Below, in pieces: positions 12,376-12,834 of a stretch of DNA of 12,834 nucleotides. The DNA comes from an uncultured Holophagaceae bacterium. Its GTDB lineage: Bacteria; Acidobacteriota; Holophagae; Holophagales; Holophagaceae. The DNA lies in NCBI GenBank assembly GCA_903919165.1, contig CAIXHJ010000067.1:1-12834 (forward strand), given 5' to 3'. The position numbers and the translations under genes were made by a program. Under the pieces are notes generated by a model. The model ran no database searches and was not told the DNA's origin. It saw only the letters and a list, made by a program, of their open reading frames with translations. Numbering within the stretch: position 1 is the first letter of the stretch; every line of letters starts with the position of its first letter.

Positions 12376-12777
12376 TCAAGGTTTGGGTGGGGCGGACAGG
12401 CGCTCGTAGAGGGCTCGCACGGACTTGAGAATGGGCTGCAGGTCTGAGCTGGGGCGCAGGAGCCGGGGAATGGTGGACCTGGTTTTCTGGGACGGGGCGG
12501 CGGGCCATTCGTCGGCCTCGAGTCCGAGATCAAGTCGCTGGACGAGGTGGCCGTGGGCCAGCAGCTCGGCGCAGTCGGCCACGGTGAGACCTTCGGCCAG
12601 CCAGCCCTTGATGCGCTTGAGGCGCGGGAGTTCGTCCACATGGTAGTAGCGGAGGTTGCCCTTGCTGCGTCGGGGCTTGATATCGGGGATGACGTCTTCC
12701 CAGTAGCGCAGATCCTTGGGTCCGACGCCGACGAGGGCGGCGGCATCTCCGATCTTGAACCATTTTTTGTCACTCAC
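12376..12777 (-). CDS. MerR-family transcriptional regulator
   Basis: 133-residue DNA-binding protein. Residues about 8-27, KIGDAAALVGVGPKDLRYWE, form the MerR winged helix-turn-helix, followed by the wing KPRRSKGNLRYYHVDELPRL and the third helix region IKGWLAEGLTVADCAELL. The rest (about 80-133) is a short, charged tail with no Cys cluster, so a metal-sensing role is not indicated. The start is GTG 12775-12777, with GGAGG about 8 bases upstream. This short MerR type is often found next to an integration host factor gene or a tRNA in delta-type genomes; only the tRNA is visible here. The effector is unknown. Confidence 0.88.
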   Translation of the reverse strand: MSDKKWFKIGDAAALVGVGPKDLRYWEDVIPDIKPRRSKGNLRYYHVDELPRLKRIKGWLAEGLTVADCAELLAHGHLVQRLDLGLEADEWPAAPSQKTRSTIPRLLRPSSDLQPILKSVRALYERLSAPPKP

Positions 12778-12834
12778 GGCCTGCCTCCGCTGGTCGTGAT
12801 TCGCTCTCTGTGGGGCCCCGCTCCGGGCGCGACA
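12770..12834 (-). CDS. Possible 3' tail of a gene running in from the right edge
   Basis: Two minus-strand frames enter from the window edge and stop at the start of the merR-type gene: one ends SESRPAEAGRE with TGA at 12770-12772, the other HRERITTSGGRP with TGA at 12774-12776, overlapping the GTG start as GTGA. One of them may be the end of a cotranscribed upstream gene. Too short to identify. Confidence 0.2.
   Translation of the reverse strand, partial: SRPERGPTESESRPAEAGRE

Overview
The window is GC-rich bacterial chromosome with short intergenic gaps. It carries housekeeping genes on both flanks and, between about 8765 and 12064, a patch whose organisation differs from everything around it. 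The left gene content (NtrY-type kinase, periplasmic-type PIMT, an ECF sigma with a proline/alanine-rich anti-sigma partner) and the base composition would suit Acidobacteriota such as the Holophaga/Geothrix group or a deltaproteobacterium-like lineage. That placement is inference only; no marker gene in the window settles it.

Left part (1-8666). A sensor histidine kinase of the NtrY type, cut by the window edge, runs rightwards, followed by an atypical SDR-fold NAD(P)-binding protein. A tight leftward operon, surE-acyP-apt (gaps of 4 and 2 bases), meets the SDR gene tail to tail. Divergently from surE runs a two-gene unit: an ECF-like sigma factor and a membrane-anchored putative anti-sigma factor that overlap by 4 bases. 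A lipoprotein-type protein-L-isoaspartate O-methyltransferase follows, convergent with a leftward gamma-glutamyltransferase.

Middle part (8765-12064). This is the notable find: a decayed chromosomal integron. A C-terminal fragment of an integron integrase (IntI) on the + strand keeps the LLGH and nucleophile-tyrosine segment and the family signature VLNRGGRGV, but about the first 85% of the protein is missing. Next to it lies an attI-like site. To its left, cassettes read away from it on the - strand: DUF1330 protein; small lipoprotein; second lipoprotein; a small membrane protein paired with an opposing + strand gene; and a DHCW-type cupin. Cassette ends carry attC sites sharing an arm that reads, on the - strand, GCCTAAC, five or so C, then GCTCAACTCGGAC. 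Stop codons sit beside or inside these sites, as in true gene cassettes. The attC core boxes become less canonical away from attI, which fits an array no longer served by its own integrase.

Right part (12065-12834). A perfect 9-bp hairpin, a complete tRNA-Pro(GGG) with encoded CCA, and a MerR-family regulator, all on the - strand, return to ordinary chromosome. No gene-free stretch exceeds 300 bases.
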